A DNA stretch of 64,000 bases from Ciceribacter sichuanensis (GTDB taxonomy: Bacteria; Pseudomonadota; Alphaproteobacteria; Rhizobiales; Rhizobiaceae): the NCBI RefSeq assembly GCF_024055605.1, contig NZ_JAMXLX010000010.1, positions 105,974 through 169,973 on the forward strand, in the 5' to 3' direction. Shown here piece by piece: positions 25,152 through 34,120 of this stretch; within the stretch, counting starts at the first letter, position 1, and the number at the start of each line of letters is the position of its first letter. Both the position numbers and the translations under genes were made by a program. A model generated the notes under the pieces. The model was given only the letters and a program-made list of their open reading frames with translations, did no database searches and was not told the origin of the DNA.

Positions 25152-26303
25152 TCAGGCGGCCTGAACGTTGGACCAGACCCGTTCCCACTTTTCGGGAGAG
25201 GACGGCTGGTCGAACATGAACAGGTCGGCGATCTCGCTCGAACGATCCATCAGGAAGAGCTTGCGTTCGTCTTCCGTCGAGATGGCGCGCAGGTCCACGG
25301 TGGTGGAGCAACCCGCCACTTCTCCGATCTTCTTCATCACATCGGCAGAGATCATCACGTCGATGAAGCTGTTGCACAGATCGAACTTTGTGCCGTCCTG
25401 AACGCCTGAGGTGACGAGCCAGGTGTCGACCCAGCCGAGACCGCCTTCCTTCATCTGCAAGGCATGGCGGAAATCGACTGTTGCTGCGCCCTGGGCCTCT
25501 GCCGTGAGCAGCTGGCGGAACACCTGGGCGAACTCGGTCGCTGCAACGACGGCACCGCTCTGAAGGAGCTGGAAGAGGGTCGGGTTATCCTGATAACGCG
25601 TCAGAAGCAGACTTTTCTGCTGGATCAGGAGTTTTTCGACCTCGGCCAGCTCCTCGTCCGTCAGGACATAGGGATTGAACGGCTTGCCATCAGGACGCGG
25701 CTGGCCACGGGTGCCCATGCGGTCCGTGACGAGGAGTGCTGCCAGAGCGATGTTTTCCTCGAAACGGGAGCTGGTGGAAAGCATGCCGGAGAATTCCGAG
25801 TTGAACATGCATTCCAGCGAGTGGGTCTTCTCCGGAGCGACCTTTCCGGCGTCATAGGTGATGCCATAGGCGCCCCAGCAGAAGGGAAAGCCGATCTTCT
25901 TGCCCGTCTCAGGGTCGGAGAGCACCTTGAAGGTCTCGGATGCGAACTCGGGCAGGTAGCCGGCCGCATTGGGAACCTTCGAATAGTCCACGTCACGCAA
26001 CAGCTTTTCGCGGAAATAGAGCTGCGGCCAGAAGCCATCGGCCTGCACCAGATCGAATTCCTTGGAGCCGCCGACACGGAGCTTGTTGTAGGCCTCGGAA
26101 TTGCCGTCGAAGAAGCTCGGGACGAACTTGACCTTATGGGTGTCTTCGAAAGCGGTAATCTTGTCGGGAAGCAGATAGGCTTCCCACATCAATGCACGAA
26201 CCTGATCCGGTGCAGCCCAGGAGGGCCTTACGAAAGGCATGGCAAGCGCTGCAGTCGTTCCCGCGGCCAGAATGGATCGGCGGGTAAATTTCTTGTCGAA
26301 CAT
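25152..26303 (-). CDS. Solute-binding protein of transporter B, Tat signal
   Basis: A 383-residue PotD/PotF-like periplasmic protein. The N-terminus has a twin-arginine motif (TRRSILAAG), then a hydrophobic stretch ending near PSWA at about 30. The mature part has the family features (ALMWEAYLLPDKITAFEDTH) and ends in helical segments. It follows the aminotransferase gene on the same strand after a 121-bp gap with a hairpin. The ligand is probably an amino compound, judged from the linked aminotransferase. Confidence 0.9.
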   Translation of the reverse strand: MFDKKFTRRSILAAGTTAALAMPFVRPSWAAPDQVRALMWEAYLLPDKITAFEDTHKVKFVPSFFDGNSEAYNKLRVGGSKEFDLVQADGFWPQLYFREKLLRDVDYSKVPNAAGYLPEFASETFKVLSDPETGKKIGFPFCWGAYGITYDAGKVAPEKTHSLECMFNSEFSGMLSTSSRFEENIALAALLVTDRMGTRGQPRPDGKPFNPYVLTDEELAEVEKLLIQQKSLLLTRYQDNPTLFQLLQSGAVVAATEFAQVFRQLLTAEAQGAATVDFRHALQMKEGGLGWVDTWLVTSGVQDGTKFDLCNSFIDVMISADVMKKIGEVAGCSTTVDLRAISTEDERKLFLMDRSSEIADLFMFDQPSSPEKWERVWSNVQAA

Positions 26304-26377
26304 AGTCGTGATCCCCTTTTTTGTCGGTATTCTTCACTGACTGTCGCGTGCTTTTGCACGTCTTTTCCTTCCCAGTT

Positions 26378-26403
26378 CCCCCGGCGGCTTTTCCGCCGGA
26401 GGG
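26378..26403 (-). terminator. Stem-loop between aminotransferase and binding protein B
   Basis: A 7-bp perfect core CCGGCGG / CCGCCGG with flanking C/G pairs and a short T/A-rich loop. It lies 22 bp past the aminotransferase stop. It could partly end that transcript or separate it from the transport operon. Confidence 0.45.
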
Positions 26404-26424
26404 CATTGCATGCATATCAAGGCA

Positions 26425-27756
26425 TCAGGCTATGCCGTCCGCTTCGATAGAACCAAGCACCTCGTCGAGCACGTCGAGTGCATGGCCCATATCCTCCACG
26501 GAGCAATCCAGCGGCGGCTTGACCTTAATGAGATTGCCAAGGCCGGCATAGCGGCTTTCACCGAAGAGCACACCGCGATCGACGCCGCGACGATAGACTT
26601 CCGCGGCTGCCGCGCGCGCCGGCTCCTTGGTCTCGCGATCCTTGACCAGTTCGATCGACGCGAAGAGGCCGGGTCCTCTGACGTCACCGATGAGCTTGCG
26701 ATGCTTTGCCATCTCGTTGAGACGGCCGGTGGCGTAAACGCCGAGATCGTGGGCCTTGTCGCAGAGCCTGTCCTCTATGATCGCATCGATGGTGGCAATC
26801 GCGGCGGCCATGGCGACAGGGAAGGAGCCGAAGGTCAGCGCATCCTCGCCGGAATCGAACTTATTGAGCTTTTCGCTGGCGAAAATCCCGGCCAGCGGGA
26901 AACCGCCGCCGATGCCCTTGCCGAAGGTCATGATATCCGGAACGATCCCGTAGAAGTCAGAGGCGAACATCTTGCCCGTGCGGCCGAAGCAGCTCTGGAT
27001 TTCGTCCCATATCAGGAGAATGCCGCGCCGGTCGCAGATCTCGCGAACGCCCTTGAGATAGGATACCGGCAGGACGATGTGACCACCGTTGCCCATGATC
27101 GGCTCCATCATGATCGCCGCAACGCCGCCGTCGACACCGCGATCGATCACGTCCTCGAGCAGGGAAAGGCAGAGCTGGACATCGGTTTCCGGATCAAGGC
27201 CGAGGCGCGGTCGGTAAGGATCGGGATGCGGAATGCGGGTGAAACGCGGCTGGAGCGGCAGGAACGGATTGTCCGGATGCGGCCAGCTCGCCGCCATCGT
27301 GGTGATGGAGCGGCCGTGATAGGCGTCCTGCAGCACGATGATGTTCTGCGCGCCGGGACGGTTCTTCAGGGCGAGCTTCATTGCCATTTCAACGGCAAGA
27401 CTGCCGTGCAGGGCGTAGCCGATTCGGTGGAGGTCGCCTGGTGCGATGTCGCGAAGCTTGGACGTCAGCGTCAGCAGCGGCTTGGTGTTGAAGTTCGGCC
27501 GTGCATGGGTGATTTCACGTAGCTGGGCGATTGCCGCTTCGACCACGCGCGGGTCGTTTGCGCCGAGGTTGTTCGACCATGCCTGCGAGGTGCAATCGAG
27601 GTAGCGGTTGCCCTTGTCGTCCCAGACATAAGAGCCGCGTGCCCGAACGAGCGTGATCTTGGTGTTGTCCCCTTCTGCCGGGTCATGAATGAGAGAACGC
27701 TTTCCCTCTTCAATGCGATATTCGTCCGATTTTACGGCCGTTTGCGCGACGTTCAT
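26425..27756 (-). CDS. Class III PLP aminotransferase
   Basis: A 443-residue omega-amino acid/4-aminobutyrate-type aminotransferase. The PLP pocket is visible as LLIWDEIQSCFGRTGK (Asp that binds the pyridine N), and the Schiff-base Lys lies in TFGKGIGGGFPLAG. The substrate-side residues cannot fix the amine. The ATG at 27756 follows AGAGGGAAAC; a start 60 bp upstream has no such site. It is transcribed divergently from a LysR gene and is followed by transporter B, which suggests import and transamination of an amine or omega-amino acid. Confidence 0.9.
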   Translation of the reverse strand: MNVAQTAVKSDEYRIEEGKRSLIHDPAEGDNTKITLVRARGSYVWDDKGNRYLDCTSQAWSNNLGANDPRVVEAAIAQLREITHARPNFNTKPLLTLTSKLRDIAPGDLHRIGYALHGSLAVEMAMKLALKNRPGAQNIIVLQDAYHGRSITTMAASWPHPDNPFLPLQPRFTRIPHPDPYRPRLGLDPETDVQLCLSLLEDVIDRGVDGGVAAIMMEPIMGNGGHIVLPVSYLKGVREICDRRGILLIWDEIQSCFGRTGKMFASDFYGIVPDIMTFGKGIGGGFPLAGIFASEKLNKFDSGEDALTFGSFPVAMAAAIATIDAIIEDRLCDKAHDLGVYATGRLNEMAKHRKLIGDVRGPGLFASIELVKDRETKEPARAAAAEVYRRGVDRGVLFGESRYAGLGNLIKVKPPLDCSVEDMGHALDVLDEVLGSIEADGIA

Positions 27757-27841
27757 CGATGTTTCCCTCTTGTCTGCGATGACGGCGATTAAGCAATGAA
27801 GGTGCGTTGACAACAAGGACGATTAGCGAAAGGATTAATTC

Positions 27842-28744
27842 ATGTCGCTTATGAATATCCAGCTTCGCCACATCCGGTGCCTGCTTGCTGTCGCGAGCGA
27901 AAAGAGCTTTGCGAGAGCGGCGGAAAAGCTATCCGTCTCGCAGCCGGCGCTGTCGCAAACCATTATTCAGCTTGAGGAAACGCTGGGCTTCGAAGTTTTC
28001 GAGCGCACCACCCGCAGCGTCTCGCTGACGAAAGATGGGGCGACCCTTTGTGACTATGCGCAGAAGCTGAACCGCTCGATGGAAACCTTCTATCGCGAGG
28101 TGAAGGCGCTCCAGCTTTCGCGGCACAATTTCCTGCGGGTCGGATATCTGATCGGTACCGCCGTTGAATTCATCCCGAAGATCATGCAGGAATTCGAGCG
28201 ACGCCGGCCGAATGCGACGCTGGAATTCGTCGAATACGATTTCACCAATCCCGATGCCGGGCTTTCGACGGAACTTGTCGACTGCAGCATCTTCCGCCCG
28301 CCGGTCGATACGCCGGACATTCGTCTCGTCGAGATCGCTCGGGAAAAATGCGTTGCCTGCCTGCCTGACGGTCATCCCCTGAGCCTGCAGGAGACCGTGA
28401 CGGTGGAACAATTGTTCGACGAGCCATTCATTGCCGCGCCCGGCAATGGCGTGTGGAGGGACTACTGGCTCGCCGGTCAGTACCGCCAGGGCCGAGGCGC
28501 CCGCGTCGTGTTCGAGGCCGCAACAGTGGATTCGGAATTGCAGGCGGTTGCCATGCGCAAGGGCATAAGCATCACGGCCGAAAGCACTGCACGCTTCTAC
28601 GCCCGCCCGGGGGTCACCTTCCGCCGGATCGCCAACATGGACGACTGCATCATCGCCATCGGCCACCGCCAGCCGGCAAACCCTCTGATCAAGGAACTGA
28701 TCGACGTGGCCATAGCGGTGACGAGGCTGCCCGCCGACGGATGA
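27842..28744 (+). CDS. LysR-type transcriptional regulator
   Basis: A 300-residue LTTR with the winged HTH at the N-terminus (LRHIRCLLAVASEKSFARAAEKLSVSQPALSQTI) and an effector domain from about residue 90. The start may be the ATG at 27842 or at 27851. It is divergent from the class III aminotransferase with an 85-bp shared promoter region, the classic LTTR layout, so it probably controls the aminotransferase and transporter B in response to their substrate. Confidence 0.92.
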   Translation: MSLMNIQLRHIRCLLAVASEKSFARAAEKLSVSQPALSQTIIQLEETLGFEVFERTTRSVSLTKDGATLCDYAQKLNRSMETFYREVKALQLSRHNFLRVGYLIGTAVEFIPKIMQEFERRRPNATLEFVEYDFTNPDAGLSTELVDCSIFRPPVDTPDIRLVEIAREKCVACLPDGHPLSLQETVTVEQLFDEPFIAAPGNGVWRDYWLAGQYRQGRGARVVFEAATVDSELQAVAMRKGISITAESTARFYARPGVTFRRIANMDDCIIAIGHRQPANPLIKELIDVAIAVTRLPADG

Positions 28745-28911
28745 CAGAGGCTGCGGCATTCCGATGACGGCCCCGGCCGGATCACCTGACTTGGCATCGT
28801 GGGCAATTTGGGTTATGCGGCAATCAATCATATGGACCCGGTGCAAGCCCGGGTGGCTATTCCGGCCGCCGATCCGCCGGGCAATGCAATCCAGACGCGT
28901 CCCCTTCAAAA

Positions 28912-30315
28912 ATGATAAGCAGCACACGGCACTATCTCCGCCAGTGGCAGGAAAACCCTGTCCGCGAAATCCTTGCAGGCGCGGTGGCTACCTTTGCCCT
29001 GATCCCCGAAGTCATCGCTTTTTCCTTCACGGCGGGCGTCGATCCGGCAGTCGGGCTTTATGCCTCCTTCATCATCAGCATCGTGATTGCCATTTTCGGC
29101 GGACGTCCGGCAATGATCTCGGCAGCAGCCGGATCTGTTGCGATGGTGGTGGCGCCGTTGGTACGCGAACATGGTGTCCAGTACCTCTTCGCCGCGGGGC
29201 TCCTGGCGGGCCTGTTCCAGATTCTCTTCGGCTTCGCCCGGCTGGCGACGCTGATGCGCTATGTCTCCAGTTCTGTTCGGACGGGTTTTGTCAATGCGCT
29301 GGCGATCCTGATCTTCTCGGCGCAACTGCCGCATATCCTGAACGCAGGCCCCATTGGTTACGGTGTGATGGCTGCAGGACTGGCGGTCATCTACGTGACA
29401 CCGAAGCTGATCTCCCGCATTCCCGCGCCGCTGATCTGCGTCGTGGTGTTGACGGCATTGTGTTCCGCCTTCGGGATAGACGTACCGCGTGTTGCCGATC
29501 TGGGCGAACTGCCCGACGGCCTGCCGATTTTCAGCCTGCCCGATGTACCTGTTAGCCTCGATATGCTGAACATCATCTTCCTGCCGGCATTGGCCATCGC
29601 CATGGTCGGGCTTCTGGAAAGCCTGATGACCGCTGGCGTGGTCGATGACCAGACCGGCACTCCTTCGAACAAGAATGCCGAGGCGCTGGGGCTTGGGTTG
29701 GCGAACGTTGCTGCCAGCCTGTTCGGCGGCATCGCAGGCTGCGGCATGATCGGCCAGACGGTTTCCAATGTAAAATATGGCGGACGAGGACGGCTGTCCA
29801 CACTGGCGGCCGGAGGCATCCTGCTTCTCTTGATGGTGGCGCTGGGTCAGGTGGTTGGGCAGGTCCCTGTCGCGGCTCTTGTTGCGATCATGATCATGGT
29901 GTCCATCGACACGCTGGACTGGGGCTCGCTGAAACGGCTCGGCACCACACCAGCGCTGTCCAATCTGGTGATGCTGGCCACGGTGGCAGTAACGGTGATC
30001 AGCCATAACCTATCGCTCGGGGTGTTGGTGGGCGTCCTGATGAGCGGCGTATTTTTCGCGGCCAAGGTGGCACGGATGCAGCACGTCCGGCGCGAGGGGG
30101 ATCTTTATATCGTGGAGGGACAGGTCTTCTTCGCCTCTGCGGAAGCCTTCATCGATGCCTTCGACCCGACCCTGCACGACGACCCCGTAACAATCGATCT
30201 TTCAGGCGCGAGACTTTGGGACATCACGGCTCTGGCAGCACTTGAGAAGGTGCGGGAGCGGTTTACTCGCCACGGCCTCGATGTCACCGTCGAGGGACTG
30301 CGCTGGCCGGTATAA
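28912..30315 (+). CDS. SulP family inorganic anion transporter with STAS domain
   Basis: A 467-residue membrane protein, shorter than the common 550-600. About ten to twelve hydrophobic segments fill residues 15-370 (ILAGAVATFALIPEVIAFSF near the start is the SulP signature region). A C-terminal STAS-like domain covers about 378-467 (VTIDLSGARLWDITALAALE). SulP proteins move sulfate, bicarbonate, molybdate or dicarboxylates with protons or sodium; the substrate cannot be told. It stands alone and is convergent with the LacI gene. Confidence 0.88.
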   Translation: MISSTRHYLRQWQENPVREILAGAVATFALIPEVIAFSFTAGVDPAVGLYASFIISIVIAIFGGRPAMISAAAGSVAMVVAPLVREHGVQYLFAAGLLAGLFQILFGFARLATLMRYVSSSVRTGFVNALAILIFSAQLPHILNAGPIGYGVMAAGLAVIYVTPKLISRIPAPLICVVVLTALCSAFGIDVPRVADLGELPDGLPIFSLPDVPVSLDMLNIIFLPALAIAMVGLLESLMTAGVVDDQTGTPSNKNAEALGLGLANVAASLFGGIAGCGMIGQTVSNVKYGGRGRLSTLAAGGILLLLMVALGQVVGQVPVAALVAIMIMVSIDTLDWGSLKRLGTTPALSNLVMLATVAVTVISHNLSLGVLVGVLMSGVFFAAKVARMQHVRREGDLYIVEGQVFFASAEAFIDAFDPTLHDDPVTIDLSGARLWDITALAALEKVRERFTRHGLDVTVEGLRWPV

Positions 30316-30435
30316 CTGCTCTGGCGCTTCAAGACGGCGTGGCGCCACCTTGTCCAGGAGCGCATCCGAAAGCGCGTGGACTGGGGTTCACGGATAACTC
30401 GAAGAGGTAGGCCTTCCGTGCAGCAGGTGGCCCGC

Positions 30436-31458
30436 TCACAGGTTTTCCTTCAACAGTATCTCGATCCGGATCTTTTCCTGCGAGGCCAGCGGTTCGCGGG
30501 CTTCCAGCCGGGCGCGCATGATGCGGATCGCGCTGCGCACGGCGTGGCCGGGGTTCTGCGCGATGATCGCGTCGATACGCTCGTCGCGAAGCGCCTCTTC
30601 GCTGAAGGGCGTGCGCTCGTGGACGACCACGGTCAGGCGGCGCAGATCGGCGAACTGGGCGATCGTGGAAATCGGAAGGCGCGCTTCGGCGCTCAAGACG
30701 TAGACCGCATTGATCTGCGGATTGTGTTCAAGCATGCGCTGGATGACAAGGCTTGCCCGGCGCTCGTCGCCATAGGTTTCGGCTGATGGAAGCGGACAGA
30801 GATGCGGGAACCGCTCGTTGATGATGCTGTCGAAGCCAAGGCGTCGTTCGATACTGTCCTGTGCCATCATGGTTTCGGCGATGATCATGATCTTGCCGGG
30901 CTCGTGGCTGAGGAAGCGCCCGATCAGTTTGCCTGCGGTGGCGCCTGCGGCAAAATTATCGATGCCGACGAAATCGGCGGTTTTCAGCTTTTCCTGGCCC
31001 GAGAGAAATTGCACGACCTTGATCCCGCGCTCGATGAGGCGGGCCATGGCGTCACGAACCTGAGGTGACTCCGGCGCCATGACCGCTATGCCGTCGACTT
31101 CCTCGCTTTGAAGACCGGAAAGATATTTCGCCACCGCATGCGGGTCGGTGGTCGGGATCTGCACCACATCGACGTCGGTCAGGTCGGAGCGCAACGCCTC
31201 CCGTGCCTCGTCCACCTTTTCCAGAAGTTCCTGCAGATACTGATCGCCCGCCATCGGCAGCAGGAAGCGGAAACGATAGATGCGGCTGCGGGCGAGATTG
31301 ACCGCTGCGGGATTGCGCACGAAGCCGATCCGCTCGATAGCTTCGGTCACCAGTCGTGCCGCTTTCTTGCTGACATTGGGTCGATCGTTGAGGACGCGGT
31401 CCACCGTCGCCAGACTGACGCCAGCGGCTTCTGCCAGATCTTTTGCTGTGGGTCTCAT
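30436..31458 (-). CDS. LacI family transcriptional regulator
   Basis: A 340-residue LacI/GalR repressor. The N-terminal HTH and hinge are typical: TAKDLAEAAGVSLATVDRVLNDRPNVSKKAARLV, with a hinge helix near 50-58. The sugar-binding core follows. It is divergent from the sugar/polyol ABC and Dak operon. Two perfect 18-bp palindromes with the central CG typical of LacI-family operators lie between them, so autoregulation and repression of the operon are expected. The inducer is probably the transported sugar or its phosphate. Confidence 0.93.
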   Translation of the reverse strand: MRPTAKDLAEAAGVSLATVDRVLNDRPNVSKKAARLVTEAIERIGFVRNPAAVNLARSRIYRFRFLLPMAGDQYLQELLEKVDEAREALRSDLTDVDVVQIPTTDPHAVAKYLSGLQSEEVDGIAVMAPESPQVRDAMARLIERGIKVVQFLSGQEKLKTADFVGIDNFAAGATAGKLIGRFLSHEPGKIMIIAETMMAQDSIERRLGFDSIINERFPHLCPLPSAETYGDERRASLVIQRMLEHNPQINAVYVLSAEARLPISTIAQFADLRRLTVVVHERTPFSEEALRDERIDAIIAQNPGHAVRSAIRIMRARLEAREPLASQEKIRIEILLKENL

Positions 31459-31529
31459 TCGCTCACTGGATTCACATATTCAGTTTTCCTTCGGGGGTTT
31501 TCCAACAGAATCAGATGAAAAGCAAGAAA

Positions 31530-31547
31530 TTGAGGTGCGCACCTCAA
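31530..31547. promoter_or_regulatory. LacI-type operator 1
   Basis: Perfect 18-bp palindrome TTGAGGTGCGCACCTCAA with a central CG. It lies 72 bp upstream of the lacI start and 193 bp upstream of the binding-protein start. Confidence 0.82.
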
Positions 31548-31559
31548 AATTCCCTTGCA

Positions 31560-31577
31560 TTGAGGTGCGCACCTCAA
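31560..31577. promoter_or_regulatory. LacI-type operator 2
   Basis: Identical 18-bp palindrome centred 30 bp from operator 1, about three helical turns, so both sites lie on the same DNA face. This fits cooperative binding by a LacI-family dimer pair. Confidence 0.82.
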
Positions 31578-31739
31578 TTACAGTTTTCACAACGTCAGGA
31601 CGAAGCCTTGCCATGGCTTCCTGGGAAGCCTGCCGTTGTGGCAGGAGGAGATTGTCACACAGAGGACTGCCGTCTTGCCGTCCAGCCCTGGAGGGGGCGT
31701 TTGTTATCCCGATGGAGGTCGGGACAGGGAGGTTTGAAC

Positions 31740-33074
31740 ATGAAATCGATTCTTTTGAATTCCGTGGCAGCGGCGGCGACCCTTGTCGGCGCGGGCATGC
31801 TTAGCACGACATCTGCCCATGCCGACGATCTGACGCTTTGCTGGGCCGCATGGGACCCCGCCAATGCGCTTGTCGAACTCAGCAAGGACTTCGAGGCCAA
31901 ATCCGGCCACAAGATGAAGTTCGAATTCGTGCCGTGGCCGAATTTCGCCGACCGCATGCTCAATGAGCTGAATTCCGGCGGCAAGCTGTGCGATCTGATG
32001 ATCGGCGACAGCCAGTGGATCGGCGGCGCGGCTGAAAATGGGCAATATGTGAAGCTGAACGATTTCTTCGAGAAGGAGAAAATCTCGATGGCCGATTTCA
32101 TTCCGGCCACCGTGACGGGTTATGCGGAGTGGCCGAAGGGTACGCCGAATTACTGGGCGTTGCCGGCCTTCGGCGATGTCGTCGGCTGGACCTACCGCAA
32201 GGACTGGTTCTCCCGTCCCGAACTGCAGGATGAGTTCAAGAAGAAATACGGCCGCGACCTCGCCGTGCCCAAGACGTTCGCCGAGCTGAAGGACATCGCC
32301 GAGTTCTTCCAGGGCCGCAACATCGACGGCACGACGGTCTATGGCGCCGCGATCTATACCGAGCGCGGCTCGGAAGGCATCACCATGGGCGCGATGGACG
32401 TGCTCTATTCCTTCGGCTTCCAGTATGAGAACCCGAAGAAGCCTTATGAACTGGAAGGCTTCGTCAATTCGCCCGAATCCGTGGCCGGTCTCGAATACTA
32501 CAAGGCGCTCTACGACTGCTGCGTGCCTCCGGGCCATTCCGACGCCTACATGTCCGAGGACGTCGATGCCTATAAGTCGGGCCAGGTCGCATTGCAGATG
32601 AACTTCGCCTTCATCTGGCCGGGCATCAACGCCGATGCCAAGGTCGGCGGCGACAAGTCGGGCTATTTCGCCAATCCGGCCGGTCCCGGTGGCAAGCAGT
32701 TTGCCCAGCTCGGCGGTCAGGGCATTTCGGTCGTTGCATCTTCCGCCAAGCAGGCTGCGGCGCTTGAATATATCAAGTGGTTCGCGCAGCCCGAGATCCA
32801 GAACAAGTGGTGGTCGCTCGGCGGTTATTCGGCGCTCCGGTCGGTGGTCGAGGATCCGGGCTTTGCCAAGAGCCAGCCCTATGCCCAGACCTTCCTCGAC
32901 TCCATGGCAATCGTGAAGGATTTCTGGGCCGAGCCTTCCTATGCCTCGCTGCTGCAGGCATCCCAGAAGCGCTTCCACGACTATGTGGTGGCCGGCAAGG
33001 GCACTTCGAAGGAAGCGCTTGACGGACTGGTCAAGGACTGGACCGAGATCTTCGAAGACGAAGGCAAGTACTGA
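31740..33074 (+). CDS. Sugar/polyol ABC transporter substrate-binding protein
   Basis: A 444-residue family 1 binding protein with a Sec signal (hydrophobic AAAATLVGAGMLS, cleavage after SAHA near 27). Mature features include the conserved DLMIGDSQWIGG and WALPAFGDVVGWTYRKDWF. GGGAGG lies about 10 bp upstream of the ATG at 31740; an in-frame extension back to 31443 crosses the operators and is rejected. It heads a seven-gene operon: two permeases, a 62-residue membrane protein, two ATPases and a Dak kinase. Confidence 0.93.
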   Translation: MKSILLNSVAAAATLVGAGMLSTTSAHADDLTLCWAAWDPANALVELSKDFEAKSGHKMKFEFVPWPNFADRMLNELNSGGKLCDLMIGDSQWIGGAAENGQYVKLNDFFEKEKISMADFIPATVTGYAEWPKGTPNYWALPAFGDVVGWTYRKDWFSRPELQDEFKKKYGRDLAVPKTFAELKDIAEFFQGRNIDGTTVYGAAIYTERGSEGITMGAMDVLYSFGFQYENPKKPYELEGFVNSPESVAGLEYYKALYDCCVPPGHSDAYMSEDVDAYKSGQVALQMNFAFIWPGINADAKVGGDKSGYFANPAGPGGKQFAQLGGQGISVVASSAKQAAALEYIKWFAQPEIQNKWWSLGGYSALRSVVEDPGFAKSQPYAQTFLDSMAIVKDFWAEPSYASLLQASQKRFHDYVVAGKGTSKEALDGLVKDWTEIFEDEGKY

Positions 33075-33109
33075 CACTGACCCGCGCCGCCTCCCAGCGG
33101 ATTCAGTCT

Positions 33110-33144
33110 GCGACAGGGCCGGATTTCCGGTCCGGCCCTGTCGC
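33110..33144 (+). terminator. Intercistronic stem-loop after sugar-binding protein
   Basis: A perfect 13-bp stem GCGACAGGGCCGG / CCGGCCCTGTCGC with a 9-nt loop and no T-run, 36 bp after the binding-protein stop. It probably protects the upstream message so the binding protein is over-produced relative to the permeases. Confidence 0.7.
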
Positions 33145-33172
33145 GCATAGCGCCTATCAATAGGGGGTTGTC

Positions 33173-34120
33173 ATGACCGATACGCCAATGGATCGGATTG
33201 CACGGGCCACGCCGCCCGTATTGGCCAAGCGCGTTGGCGGTCTTTCCGATCGCGCCATCGCCTGGCTGTTCGTCACGCCGTCAATCCTTCTCCTGCTCGC
33301 CGTCAACATCTTTCCGTTGATCTGGACGGTGCGGCTGAGCTTCACGAACTTCCGCGTGAACCGGCCGAACGAGGCGGTCGAATTCATCGGCCTCAGGAAC
33401 TACCAGCGCATACTGACGGACGGCGATATCTGGCTGACCATGCAGGCGACGGCGCATTTCCTCATCTGGACCATCGTGCTGCAGGTGCTGATCGGCTTCT
33501 CGCTCGCCTATCTCATCAACAAGAAGTTTCGCGGCAACGATCTGTGGACCACGATCATCGTGCTGCCGATGATGCTGAGCCCTGCGGTGGTCGGCAATTT
33601 CTGGACCTTCCTCTACCAGCCGCAGATCGGCCTGTTCAATTATGCGGTGGGCTTTCTCACCGGCGCGGATCCCTCGAGCTTCTCGATGATCGGCGACGTG
33701 TCGCTCGCGCCCTGGGCCATCATCATCGTCGACACATGGATGTGGACGCCTTTCGTGATGCTGATCTGCCTCGCCGGCCTTCGCTCCATTCCGGCCAGCA
33801 TCTACGAAGCGGCGGAATGCGACCGGGCCAGCAAATGGCGGCAGTTCTGGACCATCACCATTCCGCTGGTTCTGCCCTTCCTGATGCTGGCGATCCTGTT
33901 CCGCGGCATCGAGAACTTCAAGATGTTCGATCTCGTGGTGCAACTGACCGGCGGCGGGCCGGGCTCGATCACGGAACTCACCTCGATCAACCTGAAGCGC
34001 GAAGCCTTTGAAAAATGGCGCACCGGCTATGCCTCGGCCTATGCAGTCATTCTCTTCGTCACCGTCTTCGGCCTCGCGTCGATCTATGTCAAAGCCTTGA
34101 ACAAGGTAAAGCAGAGATGA
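33173..34120 (+). CDS. Sugar ABC permease, MalF/UgpA type
   Basis: A 315-residue permease with six predicted helices. The first is WLFVTPSILLLLAVNIFPL, and the EAA-type loop is YEAAECDRASKWRQFWTITIPL (about 220-241). It overlaps the next permease gene by 4 bp. Upstream RBS-like AGGGGG precedes the ATG. It forms the channel with the gene at 34117. Confidence 0.92.
   Translation: MTDTPMDRIARATPPVLAKRVGGLSDRAIAWLFVTPSILLLLAVNIFPLIWTVRLSFTNFRVNRPNEAVEFIGLRNYQRILTDGDIWLTMQATAHFLIWTIVLQVLIGFSLAYLINKKFRGNDLWTTIIVLPMMLSPAVVGNFWTFLYQPQIGLFNYAVGFLTGADPSSFSMIGDVSLAPWAIIIVDTWMWTPFVMLICLAGLRSIPASIYEAAECDRASKWRQFWTITIPLVLPFLMLAILFRGIENFKMFDLVVQLTGGGPGSITELTSINLKREAFEKWRTGYASAYAVILFVTVFGLASIYVKALNKVKQR

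Noticed and set aside
31443..31739. N-terminal extension of the sugar-binding protein
   Set aside because: It would translate through both LacI operators and bury the signal peptide; the ATG at 31740 gives a normal signal sequence.
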